DNA of 64,000 nt from Pseudomonas reactans (GTDB lineage: Bacteria > Pseudomonadota > Gammaproteobacteria > Pseudomonadales > Pseudomonadaceae). The stretch covers positions 62,001-126,000 of the forward strand of contig NZ_JACAPG010000014.1 in assembly GCF_013385825.1 (NCBI RefSeq), read 5' to 3'. A model generated the notes under the pieces. That model saw only the letters and a program-made list of their open reading frames with translations, was not told the DNA's origin and did no database searches. Made by a program: the position numbers and the translations under genes. Of the stretch, positions 1-7,722 are shown in pieces (position 1 is the first letter of the stretch; the number at the start of each line of letters is the position of its first letter).

Positions 1-1177
1 CGGCAGCCATTTGCTCGAACATTGCCACGGTGCCGCTGCCAGCCTGGCGCGGCAGGCTGTCGTGGGGGATCTGCCACAACTCTTCGATAAAGGCGCGGTC
101 GGCCTCGACCAGCACCGAACGTTGCCCCGGCAGCCCAGGGCCCATGTAACCCATTTCGCGCCCGCCCATGGCGTTGGGTTGACCCGTGAGGGAAAACGGC
201 CCGCTGCCCGGCCGGCAGAGGGCGCCAGTGGCCAGGTGCAGGTTGCACAGCGCGTTGGTGTGCCAGGTGCCGTGGGTGCTCTGGTTGAGGCCCATGGTCC
301 AGCAACTCATCCACTCGGCGGCCTGGCCGATCCAGTCGGCGGCTTGGAGGATATCGGCTTCGGCCAGGCCGGTGATGGCGGCGACTTGATCTGGCGAATA
401 GTCCTCGAGGAATTCCGGCATCGCCTCCCAGCCTTCGGTAAAGGCGGCGATAAAGGCAGGGTCGGTGTGGCCGTTTTTGACCAGCAGGTGCAGCAGACCA
501 TTGAGCAACGCCAGGTCGGTGCCGGGTTTGATCGGCAGGAATAGGTGGGCCTTGTCCGCCGTGGCACTGCGCCGGGGGTCGACCACGATCAGCTTCGCCC
601 CGGCCTTGACCCGGTCCATCATGCGCAGGAACAGGATCGGGTGACAGTCAGCCATGTTCGCGCCGATCACGAAGAACAGGTCGGCGCGATCGAAGTCTTC
701 ATAAGACCCCGGCGGGCCGTCGGAGCCGAGGGAAAGTTTGTAGCCACTGCCGGCGCTGGCCATGCACAGCCGCGAGTTGGACTCGATGTTGGGGGTGCGG
801 ACGAAGCCCTTGGCCAATTTGTTGATCAGGTACTGGGACTCCAGTGACATCTGCCCGGACACGTAGAAAGCCAAGGCGTCCGGGCCGTGCGTGTCGAGGG
901 TGTGACGCAGGCGGTGCGCGGTTTCGCGGATGGCGTTGTCCATGCCGATGCGCACCGGGTCATTCTGTCGGGCCTGGCGTACATAGGCGTTTTCCATGCG
1001 CCCGGACTCGGCGATGGCTTGCCCGCAGGTGGTGCCCTTGGTGCACAGGCGGCCAAAGTTGGTGGGGTGGGCTTTGTCGCCGATCACCTTGACCACTTTA
1101 TTGTCTTGCACCTGCATGACGATGCCGCAGCCCACGCCACAATAAGGACACACACTGCGTATGCTTTGGTTGGCCAT
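1..1177 (-). CDS. nasA: Assimilatory nitrate reductase catalytic subunit (3' part outside window)
   Basis: Cytoplasmic molybdopterin oxidoreductase that reduces nitrate to nitrite for nitrogen assimilation. The first 392 codons are in the window and the C-terminal part lies beyond base 1. The N-terminus carries a [4Fe-4S] motif, CPYCGVGCG, with Cys10, Cys13, Cys17 and a fourth Cys at about residue 45 (RLCTKG). Next come segments typical of the bis-MGD family: SNSRLCMASAG, a GANMADCHP stretch and VVDPR. The start ATG at 1177-1175 begins MANQSIRSVC, so little precedes the cluster motif. The gene diverges from nirBD, and its leader holds a sigma-54 promoter, two hexaloop hairpins and a terminator. 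A formate dehydrogenase is the main alternative, but the nirBD neighbourhood favours nitrate reductase. Confidence 0.93.
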   Translation of the reverse strand, partial: MANQSIRSVCPYCGVGCGIVMQVQDNKVVKVIGDKAHPTNFGRLCTKGTTCGQAIAESGRMENAYVRQARQNDPVRIGMDNAIRETAHRLRHTLDTHGPDALAFYVSGQMSLESQYLINKLAKGFVRTPNIESNSRLCMASAGSGYKLSLGSDGPPGSYEDFDRADLFFVIGANMADCHPILFLRMMDRVKAGAKLIVVDPRRSATADKAHLFLPIKPGTDLALLNGLLHLLVKNGHTDPAFIAAFTEGWEAMPEFLEDYSPDQVAAITGLAEADILQAADWIGQAAEWMSCWTMGLNQSTHGTWHTNALCNLHLATGALCRPGSGPFSLTGQPNAMGGREMGYMGPGLPGQRSVLVEADRAFIEELWQIPHDSLPRQAGSGTVAMFEQMAA

Positions 1178-1194
1178 CTGAAACCTGCGTAAAC

Positions 1195-1247
1195 AAAAAA
1201 GGCGCCTTGCAACCCTCCGTTCAGAACGGGGATTACACGGCGCCTTT
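1195..1247 (-). terminator. Intrinsic terminator (attenuator) in the nasA leader
   Basis: Read on the minus strand, AAAGGCGCC (1247-1239) pairs over 9 bp with GGCGCCTTT (1206-1198), and a run of six T (1200-1195) follows. An inner CCGTT-CTG-AACGG hairpin sits inside. It lies about 20 nt before the nasA start codon, so it should stop transcription before the gene unless antiterminated. Its 5' arm overlaps the 3' arm of the upstream hexaloop hairpin at 1236-1253, so the two folds exclude each other. Confidence 0.85.
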
Positions 1248-1276
1248 GTCGTGAGAGGGCAGTCAGCGTTGACTGC
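1236..1276 (-). promoter_or_regulatory. Two-hairpin ANTAR/NasT-type antiterminator motif, nasA leader
   Basis: On the minus-strand RNA, hairpin P1 (1276-1259) is GCAGTC-AACGCT-GACTGC, a perfect 6-bp stem with a six-base loop. Hairpin P2 (1253-1236) is CACGAC-AAAGGC-GCCGTG, a 6-bp stem with one A-C mismatch and a six-base loop. Both loops have A at position 1 and G at position 4, the signature known for RNA targets of ANTAR proteins such as NasT/NasR. P2 overlaps the terminator's 5' arm. P1 starts about 8 nt after the expected transcription start. Binding by NasT is inferred; no nasST genes are in the window. Confidence 0.75.
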
Positions 1277-1294
1277 TTGGTTGGGGTGTTCCTA

Positions 1295-1309
1295 GCAAGT
1301 CACGCGCCA
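1295..1309 (-). promoter_or_regulatory. Sigma-54 promoter for nasA
   Basis: The minus strand reads TGGCGCGTGACTTGC, matching the -24/-12 pattern TGGC...TTGC with the exact GG-N10-GC spacing. Transcription should start near 1283. This fits NtrC-type control under nitrogen limitation. No clear NtrC dyad was found, only a weak half-site-like stretch near 1454-1470. Confidence 0.7.
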
Positions 1310-1323
1310 GGTTTCACCGCCCT

Positions 1324-1427
1324 CCTGTAGGAGCCAGCTTGCTCGCGAAAATCCTCAACGATGACGCGGGTTGCCTGGTGTTGTGCGTCGTTCTTGGGTT
1401 TTTCGCGAGCAAGCTCGCTCCTACAGG
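1324..1427. repeat. REPIN (paired inverted REP elements), 'GTAGGAGC' type
   Basis: The arms CCTGTAGGAGCCAGCTTGCT and, at the far end, AGCAAGCTCGCTCCTACAGG are near-perfect reverse complements separated by about 60 nt, with CGCGAAAA / TTTTCGCG extending the stem. It lies between the two opposed sigma-54 promoters of nasA and nirB. The same terminal words recur in the element at 18064. Confidence 0.85.
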
Positions 1428-1532
1428 GGATGTGCACATTTATGAAGCGCGGCGCACCAGTTGGAGGCGCTGGGGGAGTGTTTTGGGATGCTTAATGGAT
1501 GCCAGCAGCGTTGCTGCGGGGAGTCCGACGGC

Positions 1533-1550
1533 TTGGCACAGACCCTGCAA
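1533..1550 (+). promoter_or_regulatory. Sigma-54 promoter for nirBD
   Basis: TTGGCACAGACCCTGCAA has TGGCAC and CTGCA with the exact GG-N10-GC spacing (GG at 1535-1536, GC at 1547-1548). Transcription should start near 1560, giving a leader of about 168 nt before nirB. The architecture mirrors the nasA side. Confidence 0.75.
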
Positions 1551-1568
1551 GCTCCCCCATAACCCACT

Positions 1569-1659
1569 TCGGTCAACGACGATCGACACAGGGGCAATAG
1601 CGGAGAATCCGGCGCAGTCGCCTGATCCGAACCCGCATAAGAACAGGCAAAGACGCCTG
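1569..1659 (+). promoter_or_regulatory. Two-hairpin ANTAR/NasT-type antiterminator motif, nirB leader
   Basis: P1 (1569-1586) is TCGGTC-AACGAC-GATCGA, a 6-bp stem with one G-U pair and the hexaloop AACGAC. P2 (1644-1659) is CAGGC-AAAGAC-GCCTG, a 5-bp stem with the hexaloop AAAGAC. Both loops have A1 and G4, as in the nasA leader (AACGCT and AAAGGC). P2's 3' arm GCCTG is also the 5' arm of the terminator, which is the expected mutually exclusive switch. The P1-P2 spacer is 57 nt here but only 5 nt in the nasA leader. Confidence 0.75.
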
Positions 1660-1688
1660 GAACCGCAAGGTTTCAGGCGTTTTTTTTT
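1649..1688 (+). terminator. Intrinsic terminator (attenuator) in the nirB leader
   Basis: ACGCCTGGAACC (1653-1664), loop GCAA, then GGTTTCAGGCGT (1669-1680) form a 12-bp stem with one G-U pair. A run of nine T (1680-1688) follows. It ends 40 nt before the nirB start, so readthrough must be permitted for expression. Confidence 0.9.
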
Positions 1689-1727
1689 GCTTTTTTAAAC
1701 CGTGATGAGCCTTGTCGGGTGCTTACT

Positions 1728-4268
1728 ATGAACCAACTCAAAACCTTGATCGTCGTCGGCAATGGCATGGTCGGCCACCACTGTGTGGCGCAATTGATCG
1801 AGCTTGGCGCGCTGGATCACTACCGTTTGCATGTATTCAGCGAAGAGCCGATGCGCGCCTACGACCGCGTGCACCTGTCCGAATATTTCACTGGCCGCGA
1901 TGCTGAGTCACTGGCCTTGTCCGACGCCGAGCTATACCAGACGCCAGGTGTCACCCTGCACCTCGGCATACCGGTGCTGGAGATCGACCGCGCCCGCTGC
2001 GAGGTGATCACCGCTGAGGGCTGCGTCGCCTATGACAAGCTGGTGTTGGCCACCGGCTCCTATCCGTTTGTGCCACCTATCGAAGGCGCCGAAGGCGATT
2101 CGCGGTTGGTATATCGCACCCTTGAGGACTTGGACGCAATTCGTAAGGCCGCCGCCAATGCGAAACGCGGCGTGGTAGTGGGCGGTGGCCTGTTAGGCCT
2201 GGAAGCCGCCAACGCCCTGAAAAGCCTCGGCCTTGAGGCCCATGTGGTGGAATTCGCGCCGCGCTTGATGCCGGTGCAACTCGACGACTTTGGCGGCCTG
2301 GCACTCAAGGCGCAGATCGAACGGCTGGGCGTGGGCGTGCATTTGTCGCGCGCCACCCAATCCATCAGCGCGGGCGAGCAGTACCGCTACCGCATGAATT
2401 TTGCCAATGACGAGTTCCTTGAAACTGACCTGATCGTGTTCTCCGCCGGTATCCGCGCCCAGGATGCACTGGCCCGCCAGGCCGGCCTGGACATCGGTCC
2501 GCGTGGCGGTGTGGTGATCAATGACGAATGCCTGAGTTGCGACCCAAACATCTACGCAATTGGCGAATGCGCGTCCTGGAACGGCAGCCTGTTCGGCCTG
2601 GTCGCGCCGGGTTACCAGATGGCCCGTGGCGTTGCCGCGCTGCTGTGCGCGCAAACCGCCGAGCCGTTTGTGGGTGCCGACATGTCGACCAAACTCAAGT
2701 TGCTCGGCGTCGACGTAGGCTCCATCGGCGACGCCCATGCCCACACGCCGGGCGCACGCAGCTACCAGTTCATCGACGAAGCCAGCGCCAGCTACCGGCG
2801 CCTGGTGGTGGATGCGTCGGGCAAACATGTGATCGGCGCCGTCTTGGTGGGCGACAACAGCTACTACGACACGCTGCTGCAATACATGCAGAACAACATC
2901 ACGCTGCCGTCCGAGCCCGCCAGCCTGATTCTGCCGTCGTCCAGCGGCGCACCGACCCTTGGCCCCGGCGCGCTGCCGGAATCGGCCACCGTCTGCTCCT
3001 GCCACAACGTGAACAAGGGCGCGATCTGCTCGGCCATCGACGGCGGCTGCAGCGACCTCGGCCTGCTCAAAGCCCAGACCAAGGCCTGCACCGGTTGCGG
3101 CGGCTGCGCTGGCTTGCTCAAGCAGGTGTTCGAGCATGAGCTGATCGCCCGTGGCGTCAGCGTCGACAAGAGCCTGTGCGAACACTTCGCCTACACCCGG
3201 CAGGAGTTGTACGCCCTGGTGCGCGTGGAAGGCATCCTCACCTTCGACGAACTGCTGGCCAAACACGGCCGTGGCCACATCGGCTGTGACGTGTGCAAGC
3301 CGGCGGTGGGCTCGATCCTGGCATCGTGCTGGAACCAGCCGATCATGGATGCGTCCCTGGTGCCGTTGCAGGACACCAACGATACGTTCATGGCCAACAT
3401 GCAGAAGAACGGCACCTACTCGGTGGTGCCGCGTATTCCAGGCGGCGAAATCACCGCGGATAAACTCATCGTGATCGGCGAGGTCGCGAAGAAATACGAC
3501 CTCTACACCAAGATCACCGGTGGCCAGCGCATCGACCTGTTTGGTGCACAACTGCACGAACTGCCGGATATCTGGAGCGAACTGATTGCTGCCGGGTTTG
3601 AAACCGGGCACGCCTACGGCAAATCCACGCGTACGGTGAAATCCTGCGTGGGCAGCACCTGGTGCCGTTACGGCGTGCAGGACAGCGTGAAAATGGCGCT
3701 GTTGATCGAGGACCGCTACAAGGGCCTGCGCTCGCCGCACAAGCTCAAGTTCGCAGTGTCCGGCTGTACCCGTGAATGCGCCGAAGCCCAGAGCAAGGAC
3801 GTCGGCGTGATCGCCACCGAGAAGGGCTGGAACCTCTACATCGCCGGCAACGGCGGCATGCGCCCACGCCATGCGGAGCTGTTCGCCACTGACCTGGACG
3901 ACGCCACGCTGATCCGCTACATCGACCGCTTCCTGATGTTCTACATCCGCACCGCCGACAAACTGCAACGTACCTCGGTCTGGCGCGAAAGCCTCGAAGG
4001 CGGCCTGGATTTCCTCAAGGACGTGATCCTGCACGACAGCCTGGGCCTCGGCGCAGAATTGGAAGCGCAGATGCAACAGGTGGTGGACCGCTACGAATGC
4101 GAATGGGCCAACGCCCTCGCAGACCCGGAAAAACTCAAGCGCTTTCGCACCTTCGTCAACGACAAACGCCCCGACCCGGACATCCACTTCGTCCAGGAGC
4201 GCGGCCAACGCCGGCCGATCATGGCCGCCGAACTCAACCTGATTCCCGTCACCGAGGAGATTGCCTGA
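1728..4268 (+). CDS. nirB: Assimilatory nitrite reductase [NAD(P)H], large subunit
   Basis: Reduces nitrite to ammonium in the cytoplasm with NirD, using NAD(P)H, FAD, [2Fe-2S], [4Fe-4S] and siroheme. The 846-aa product has the family's full length. Visible in order: an FAD-binding GNGMVG at about 11-16, an NAD(P)-binding GGGLLGLEAA near 150, a BFD-type [2Fe-2S] site (CSCHNVNKG near 423, CTGCGGC near 454), and the siroheme/[4Fe-4S] cysteines (CVGSTWC near 640, SGCTREC near 681). ATG 1728 is chosen because it opens directly into the FAD fold. A GTG at 1719 is in frame but adds only three residues. The stop overlaps nirD by one base. Confidence 0.97.
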   Translation: MNQLKTLIVVGNGMVGHHCVAQLIELGALDHYRLHVFSEEPMRAYDRVHLSEYFTGRDAESLALSDAELYQTPGVTLHLGIPVLEIDRARCEVITAEGCVAYDKLVLATGSYPFVPPIEGAEGDSRLVYRTLEDLDAIRKAAANAKRGVVVGGGLLGLEAANALKSLGLEAHVVEFAPRLMPVQLDDFGGLALKAQIERLGVGVHLSRATQSISAGEQYRYRMNFANDEFLETDLIVFSAGIRAQDALARQAGLDIGPRGGVVINDECLSCDPNIYAIGECASWNGSLFGLVAPGYQMARGVAALLCAQTAEPFVGADMSTKLKLLGVDVGSIGDAHAHTPGARSYQFIDEASASYRRLVVDASGKHVIGAVLVGDNSYYDTLLQYMQNNITLPSEPASLILPSSSGAPTLGPGALPESATVCSCHNVNKGAICSAIDGGCSDLGLLKAQTKACTGCGGCAGLLKQVFEHELIARGVSVDKSLCEHFAYTRQELYALVRVEGILTFDELLAKHGRGHIGCDVCKPAVGSILASCWNQPIMDASLVPLQDTNDTFMANMQKNGTYSVVPRIPGGEITADKLIVIGEVAKKYDLYTKITGGQRIDLFGAQLHELPDIWSELIAAGFETGHAYGKSTRTVKSCVGSTWCRYGVQDSVKMALLIEDRYKGLRSPHKLKFAVSGCTRECAEAQSKDVGVIATEKGWNLYIAGNGGMRPRHAELFATDLDDATLIRYIDRFLMFYIRTADKLQRTSVWRESLEGGLDFLKDVILHDSLGLGAELEAQMQQVVDRYECEWANALADPEKLKRFRTFVNDKRPDPDIHFVQERGQRRPIMAAELNLIPVTEEIA

Positions 4269-4630
4269 TGAGCCAAGCCAATACGCAACGCAACCTGGCC
4301 ACCTGGAAAGGTGTGTGCAGCGAGACCGACCTGGTGAGCAATTCCGGCGTGGTGGTGTGGCTGGACGGCGCGCAAGTGGCGCTGTTCTACCTGCCGGGTG
4401 CGCAGGACCAGACGTTGTTTGCGATCGACAACCATGACCCGGAATCCGGCGCGAATGTGATCGGACGCGGCTTGGTCGGTAGCATCAAGGGTGACTTGGT
4501 GGTGGCGGCGCCGATCTACAAACAGCATTACCGGCTCGAGGATGGGCAGTGCCTGGAGGCGCCTGATCAGCGATTGCGGGTGTGGCCGGTGCGGTTGAAC
4601 GCTGGGGTGGTGGAATTGGCATTGGATTGA
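4268..4630 (+). CDS. nirD: Nitrite reductase [NAD(P)H], small subunit
   Basis: A 120-aa Rieske-fold partner of NirB. As is normal for NirD, the Cys/His ligands of a true Rieske [2Fe-2S] cluster are absent: the region around AIDNHDPESGANVIGRG has no CxH or CxxH pair. The ATG at 4268 shares its A with the nirB TGA stop (TGATG), so translation is coupled. In-frame codons further upstream lie inside nirB and are not credible starts. A palindrome follows the stop by 5 nt. Confidence 0.95.
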   Translation: MSQANTQRNLATWKGVCSETDLVSNSGVVVWLDGAQVALFYLPGAQDQTLFAIDNHDPESGANVIGRGLVGSIKGDLVVAAPIYKQHYRLEDGQCLEAPDQRLRVWPVRLNAGVVELALD

Positions 4631-4635
4631 TGCTG

Positions 4636-4666
4636 TGTGGCAAGCGGGCTTGCCCCGCTTGCCACA
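4636..4666. repeat. REP-like palindrome between convergent genes
   Basis: TGTGGCAAGCGGG and CCCGCTTGCCACA form a 13-bp perfect stem with a 5-nt loop. It sits between the nirD stop and the marR stop, so it may serve as a bidirectional terminator, although no T-run follows. The words resemble the TGTGGCGAG REPINs at 13927 and 62163. Confidence 0.7.
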
Positions 4667-4682
4667 GGAAACGTGCATGGCC

Positions 4683-5180
4683 TTAGGAAATGCCCTTCGT
4701 CGCACGCACCGAGTCATCCTTGATATCCTCGGCAAACTTGCGCATCAGCCGCACCAGATTGTCGAAGTCGCCTTCATCCCAGGTGGAGAAGATCGACACA
4801 CCGATCCTTTCCCGCGCGTCGTCGACGCGGTCAGTCATGGCTTTGCCTTTCTCGGTAATCACCGACTCGCGTACGCGGCGGTCGACTGCGCTTGCCTGGC
4901 GCAGAACCAAGCCCAGGCTTTCCAGCTTGGCCACCTGCCGGCTCACGGTGGTGTAGTCACGGCCCACGCGGTCAGCCAGTTCGACCACGCCGATCGGACC
5001 CAACCTTTCCACCAGCACCAGCAGCGGAAACAGGGCGCGATCCAGTGAAATCCCGGCTTCGCGCACCATCGCTTCGTCGCGCTGCGGGCGGTTCATCACC
5101 CCCACGATCTCAACCAATGAACCATGCAGGTCACGCAGTTGGGCGGATATATGTGCGTTTTGCACATTTTTAATTGACAC
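4683..5180 (-). CDS. MarR family transcriptional regulator
   Basis: A 165-aa winged-helix regulator with the MarR core: ELADRVGRDYTTVSRQVAKLE (recognition helix region, about 70-90) and a DRRVRE wing near 100. The GTG at 5180 is preferred because AGAGAGG lies about 8 nt upstream. An earlier in-frame ATG at 5216 would place the upstream operator inside the coding region and lacks a ribosome site. It diverges from the FAD monooxygenase at 5231, and two near-identical palindromes flank its start, so it probably represses itself and the monooxygenase. The inducer is likely an aromatic or phenolic compound (inference). Confidence 0.9.
   Translation of the reverse strand: MSIKNVQNAHISAQLRDLHGSLVEIVGVMNRPQRDEAMVREAGISLDRALFPLLVLVERLGPIGVVELADRVGRDYTTVSRQVAKLESLGLVLRQASAVDRRVRESVITEKGKAMTDRVDDARERIGVSIFSTWDEGDFDNLVRLMRKFAEDIKDDSVRATKGIS
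5149..5169. promoter_or_regulatory. MarR-type operator 1 (inside marR codons 4-11)
   Basis: ATATGTGC, then GTTTT, then GCACATTT. The inner arms ATGTGC/GCACAT are perfect. It matches operator 2 at 5198-5218 and lies 49 bp from it centre to centre, within the first codons of the marR gene. Confidence 0.7.
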
Positions 5181-5197
5181 GGTGTTCGCCTCTCTTA

Positions 5198-5218
5198 ATA
5201 TGTGCGTATTGCACATAT
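5198..5218. promoter_or_regulatory. MarR-type operator 2 (marR / monooxygenase intergenic region)
   Basis: ATATGTGC-GTATT-GCACATAT, with perfect 8-bp arms and a 5-nt spacer. It lies 12 nt before the monooxygenase ATG and 17 nt upstream of the marR GTG, well placed to block both genes. Confidence 0.8.
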
Positions 5219-5230
5219 AGGTGATCCAGT

Positions 5231-6754
5231 ATGAAAGCGCAATTCGCTGTCGATGTACTGATTTGCGGTGCCGGTGCCGCCGGCCTGACCTTGGCGATCG
5301 ACCTGGCGAGAAGGGGTATCACTTTTCGGCTGATCGAAAAAAATGCGCATCCCTTCCAGGGTTCACGCGGCAAAGGTCTCCAGCCAAGGTCTCAGGAAGT
5401 GTTCGAAGACCTGGGGATTCTCGACCGTCTGATGGCAGTGGGTGGAGTCTATCCGACTGACCGGCGCTACCGCGACGATGGCAGCTACAGCGAAACAGAA
5501 TTCACCGAATCCAAGGCGTCGATGCCCGCCGAGCCTTACCGACAACCGTTGATGGTGCCGCAGTTTTTGACCGAGCGCGTGATGCGCGAGCGTCTGCTTG
5601 AGTGGGGGCATCAGCCTGAATTTGCTTGTGAACTGGTTGGGTTTGAGCAGGACGGCAACGCAGTCACCGCACGGCTGATCGGCAACGCAGGTGAAGAACA
5701 CATCCGTGTGCGTTGGTTGGTGGGTGCTGATGGGGGGCGCAGTTTTGTTCGACACGCCCTGGATATCGGCTTTCCCGGCAAGACCCTTGGCGTACGCGCT
5801 TTGGTGGCGGATGTCGAACTTAGCGGCCTCACGCGTGATGCCTGGCACCGTTTTGGTGACGGCGACATGCAGCGCCAGATTGCGATATGCCCCCTGGCCG
5901 GCACCGATCTGTTCCAGATTCAGGGGCCGATTCCCGCGGATCTTGACGTCGATTTCAGTGCCGAGGGGCTCACCGCAATCATCGCCCATCGCACCGGTCG
6001 CGCCGATATCCAGGTGCACGCGGTGTCTTGGTCGTCGGCCTACACCATGAATGCCCGCCTGGCGGATCAATACCGCGTGGGGAGGGTGCTGCTGGTGGGG
6101 GATGCCGCCCATATCCACCCACCCACCGGCGGCCAGGGCCTGAATACCAGCGTGCAGGACGCGTACAACCTGGGCTGGAAGCTGGCGGCGGTGGTACAGG
6201 GGGCACCTGATGATTTACTGGATACCTATGAAGCGGAGCGTCGGCCTGTCGCCGCTTGCGTGCTTGGTTTGTCCACCCAACTGCTGGGTGAGATGAAGAA
6301 CGGCGAACTGCGTCGGGGCAGGGAAGTGCATCAGTTGGATATTGCCTATCCAGAGTCCTCGCTGGCGTTGAAGAGCTCCGTGCGTAAAGGCGTTGCAGCG
6401 GGCGACCGGGCGCCGGACGCGCCGGTCCTAGGTGCCGCTGGACAGGCGTTGCGGCTGTTCGATCTGTTCAAGGGAACGCACTGGACGGTGCTCGGTTATG
6501 GCGTGGCGCGCGGGGTGGTGCCTGCTCGGCCGGGCGTGCATGTCCATATAGTTGGACCTGAGGGTGACGTGCTCGACGACCAGGGCTACGTTAAACATGC
6601 CTACGAACTGGCGATGGGCGAGTGGGTGCTGGTGCGGCCTGATGGGTATATCGGTGCGATTGGGTCGTCAGCGAACACCGATGTCCTGGACGCTTACCTT
6701 CAGCAGGTTTTGCCGTATGCGCAAGGTGGATGGCAGGGCTTGAAATCGCGTTAA
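5231..6754 (+). CDS. FAD-dependent aromatic hydroxylase (class A flavin monooxygenase)
   Basis: A 507-aa flavoprotein of the PheA/TfdB/MhpA type, which hydroxylates phenolic rings using NAD(P)H and O2. It shows the dinucleotide-binding GAGAAG at about 13-18, the DG motif (VGADGGRSFVR near 165) and the FAD-ribityl motif GDAAHIHPPTGGQGLN near 290, followed by a C-terminal thioredoxin-like region ending about 507. It diverges from marR with shared operators, so it is probably induced by its own substrate, perhaps for detoxification. AGGTG lies 8-12 nt before the ATG. The substrate cannot be told from sequence. Confidence 0.9.
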   Translation: MKAQFAVDVLICGAGAAGLTLAIDLARRGITFRLIEKNAHPFQGSRGKGLQPRSQEVFEDLGILDRLMAVGGVYPTDRRYRDDGSYSETEFTESKASMPAEPYRQPLMVPQFLTERVMRERLLEWGHQPEFACELVGFEQDGNAVTARLIGNAGEEHIRVRWLVGADGGRSFVRHALDIGFPGKTLGVRALVADVELSGLTRDAWHRFGDGDMQRQIAICPLAGTDLFQIQGPIPADLDVDFSAEGLTAIIAHRTGRADIQVHAVSWSSAYTMNARLADQYRVGRVLLVGDAAHIHPPTGGQGLNTSVQDAYNLGWKLAAVVQGAPDDLLDTYEAERRPVAACVLGLSTQLLGEMKNGELRRGREVHQLDIAYPESSLALKSSVRKGVAAGDRAPDAPVLGAAGQALRLFDLFKGTHWTVLGYGVARGVVPARPGVHVHIVGPEGDVLDDQGYVKHAYELAMGEWVLVRPDGYIGAIGSSANTDVLDAYLQQVLPYAQGGWQGLKSR

Positions 6755-6791
6755 GATGCCGCCTGGACTTCAGGTTGATCAAGGATTTTGC

Positions 6792-7235
6792 ATGGCGCTT
6801 ATCACCGAACGTGTAGCACAGGCCCGTAGCGGCACCAACGACAAGGTTATATGCCGCATGGCCTCGGGCTGGGCGGTCATGGGTGATGTACAGTTTCTCC
6901 CTGGTTACTGCCTGCTGCTGCCTGACCCGGTCGTTGCCAGCCTGAACGACCTGGACACCGAAGCCCGCACTGCCTACCTGCTGGACATGGCCCGCCTTGG
7001 CGATGCGGTGTTGCAGGCCACCGGTGCGTTGCGCATGAACTACGAAATTTTGGGCAATTCCGAGCCGGAGCTGCATTGCCATCTCTTCCCGCGCTATGCC
7101 TCGGAACCGGACGACAAACGCACGATGCCGGCGTGGTTTTATGACTGGAAAAACGCACAGCCGTATGCGGAGGTCGACCACGGGGAGATGCGCAAGACGA
7201 TTGCGCAATTGTTGAAAACGACGCCATCGGCCTAA
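6792..7235 (+). CDS. HIT family protein (nucleotide hydrolase/transferase-like)
   Basis: A 147-aa protein with the HIT-type motif ELHCHLFPRY near residue 92 and an upstream FLPGYCLLLPDP strand, as in Ap4A-hydrolase-like HIT proteins. The usual third histidine position reads as a hydrophobic residue, so the triad is HxHxF-like rather than a full HxHxH; many bacterial relatives vary here. ATG 6792 is chosen because AAGG stands about 8 nt upstream and the sequence then matches the fold. The ATG at 6756 lacks a site. It lies 37 nt after the monooxygenase and just before a Nudix gene. Confidence 0.8.
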   Translation: MALITERVAQARSGTNDKVICRMASGWAVMGDVQFLPGYCLLLPDPVVASLNDLDTEARTAYLLDMARLGDAVLQATGALRMNYEILGNSEPELHCHLFPRYASEPDDKRTMPAWFYDWKNAQPYAEVDHGEMRKTIAQLLKTTPSA

Positions 7236-7242
7236 GAAAGGG

Positions 7243-7713
7243 ATGGATTCAATGCGCGAACGAAAGGCGTCACGCCTGCTGGTGATCAACCCCTCCCAGG
7301 AGGTGCTTCTGTTCAGGTTCGTCCATAAAGACGGACCATTGGCCGGGCAAAATTATTGGGCTACGCCTGGCGGTGGCGTAGAGGCTGGTGAAACCTTCGA
7401 GGTGGCTGCAATACGCGAGCTGCGTGAGGAAACGGGAATCAAGGTTGACACTGTTACGGCGCCCATCGCGGACCGCAAGGTTCCCTTGATGTTGCCTTGC
7501 GGGGAAACGGTGTTGGCGATTGAGCAGTATTACGTGGTTCACGCACCCGATGAGGCACTGTCAAAAGCGGAATGGACCGCCCATGAGACTCAGGTCATGG
7601 CGGATCATCGTTGGTGGTCTGCCAATGCGCTGCGCTCTACCGAAGAGACAGTCTGGCCGCAATCACTGATCGATATGCTTGTGAAAGAGGGCGTTTTTCA
7701 ACCCGCTACCTGA
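7243..7713 (+). CDS. Nudix hydrolase
   Basis: A 156-aa protein with a complete Nudix box: G-x5-E-x7-REL-x-EE-x-GI, seen as GGVEAGETFEVAAIRELREE followed by TGI at about 44-66. The GAAAGGG ribosome site lies a few bases before ATG 7243. A second ATG at 7252 is possible. The family hydrolyses nucleoside diphosphates linked to another moiety, and the substrate is not predictable. It starts 8 nt after the HIT gene, so the two nucleotide-hydrolase genes probably share a transcript. Confidence 0.9.
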   Translation: MDSMRERKASRLLVINPSQEVLLFRFVHKDGPLAGQNYWATPGGGVEAGETFEVAAIRELREETGIKVDTVTAPIADRKVPLMLPCGETVLAIEQYYVVHAPDEALSKAEWTAHETQVMADHRWWSANALRSTEETVWPQSLIDMLVKEGVFQPAT

Positions 7714-7722
7714 CCGTCGTGG

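Noticed and set aside
1454..1470. Possible NtrC dyad (GCACCAGTTGGAGGC)
   Set aside because: Only one half resembles the NtrC consensus, so I do not list it as a site.
1339..1698. 119-codon frame between nasA and nirB
   Set aside because: Overlaps the REPIN, the sigma-54 promoter and the leader terminator; the encoded sequence is not protein-like.
2193..4208. 671-codon open frame antisense to nirB
   Set aside because: It lies wholly opposite a complete nirB gene, encodes His/Gln/Val-rich sequence with no family motif, and is a by-product of GC-rich codon bias.
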